Origin: Betaproteobacteria bacterium | GTDB lineage: Bacteria > Pseudomonadota > Gammaproteobacteria > Burkholderiales > Rhodocyclaceae | DNA: 7,319 nucleotides | Assembly (NCBI GenBank): GCA_016880375.1 | Contig: JAEHDO010000035.1 | Location: 1 to 7,319, forward strand | Reading direction: 5' to 3' | In this document: piece by piece, positions 7,163 to 7,319 of the stretch | How positions within the stretch are numbered: the stretch's first letter is position 1 | Layout of the letters: every line of letters begins with the position of its first letter | Program-made: the position numbers and the translations under genes | Notes under the pieces: generated by a model | Seen by the model: only the letters and a program-made list of their open reading frames with translations | What the model was told of the DNA's origin: nothing | The model's database searches: none

Positions 7163-7319
7163 CTAGAAGGGAATGTCGTCGTCCATGTCGCCGAAACCGG
7201 CGGCCGGCGCCTTCTTGCCGCCGGCGGCCGGCGCCGGAGCCGACTCGCGCTCGCGCGGCGGCGCCTCGCCCGATCCCTGGCGGCTGCCCAGCATCTTCAT
7301 CTCGTCGGCGCGGATCTCG
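7163..7319 (-). CDS. ssb: Single-stranded DNA-binding protein, C-terminal part
   Basis: Only the last 51 codons are in the window; the gene continues past base 7319. The visible part begins EIRADEMKMLGSRQ, which matches the end of the OB-fold domain (compare the QMLGGR of E. coli SSB). A Gly/Pro/Ala-rich flexible linker follows with a repeated APAAG unit, then the acidic tip GDMDDDIPF and a TAG at 7163-7165. This tip is the conserved peptide that recruits repair and replication proteins (for example RecQ, ExoI, PriA and the polymerase III chi subunit in E. coli). The linker is short, so the whole protein is probably in the usual 150-180 range. The downstream neighbour is the TAXI gene, 20 bases away. 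The tail makes the identification very secure although most of the gene is absent. Confidence 0.95.
   Translation of the reverse strand, partial: EIRADEMKMLGSRQGSGEAPPRERESAPAPAAGGKKAPAAGFGDMDDDIPF

Noticed and set aside
7199..7235. Direct repeat GGCGGCCGGCGCC at 7199-7211 and 7223-7235
   Set aside because: It lies in the low-complexity linker of SSB and encodes the repeated APAAG-type sequence. It is in frame and explained by GC-rich codon use.

Overview
This is a high-GC chromosomal window, densely coded and apparently housekeeping, most likely from a betaproteobacterium. A Rhodocyclales-like member is my guess from the style of the proteins; no marker gene in the window proves it. The main support is the gene order rsmI / yraN - diaA-like - dolP-like. 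It is the betaproteobacterial version of the E. coli rsmI / lpoA-yraN-diaA-dolP locus, here without lpoA. I see no tRNA, rRNA, CRISPR array, transposase, phage gene or island of foreign composition. No stretch longer than about 130 bases lacks a gene.

Layout: (1) 1-1193, the 3' part of a UMF1/Atg22-type major facilitator transporter on the + strand. It converges on (2) a minus-strand pair, rsmI (2262-3128) followed by pyrC (1209-2243). RsmI is a 16S rRNA ribose methyltransferase and PyrC is dihydroorotase. (3) Divergent from rsmI, a plus-strand cluster runs from 3191 to 5806: yraN (UPF0102), a small exported HIRAN-domain protein, a SIS-domain DiaA/GmhA-family protein, a dual-BON lipoprotein (DolP/YraP type) and the heptose-1-phosphate adenylyltransferase rfaE2 (hldC). 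(4) A minus-strand gene for a membrane-anchored TAXI-type solute-binding protein (5793-7142) overlaps the end of rfaE2 tail to tail. It lies 20 bases downstream of (5) the 3' end of ssb, recognised by its acidic tail ending DDDIPF and cut by the window edge.

The plus-strand cluster probably works mainly on the cell envelope. A GmhA-like isomerase and RfaE2 are the first and last-but-one steps of ADP-heptose synthesis for lipopolysaccharide, and the BON lipoprotein supports outer-membrane integrity. The last three genes are tightly packed (4-base overlap, then a 7-base gap). YraN and the HIRAN protein sit upstream and are separated by a 130-base gap filled with nested inverted repeats.

The points most worth a second look are four. 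First, a domain known for DNA binding sits behind a signal peptide (HIRAN protein). Second, its start codon appears to lie in the end of a repeat-like element. Third, the DiaA-like protein keeps the GmhA metal and catalytic residues that E. coli DiaA has lost. Fourth, an orphan TAXI protein is anchored at both ends with no TRAP permease nearby. I found no convincing new multi-gene system.
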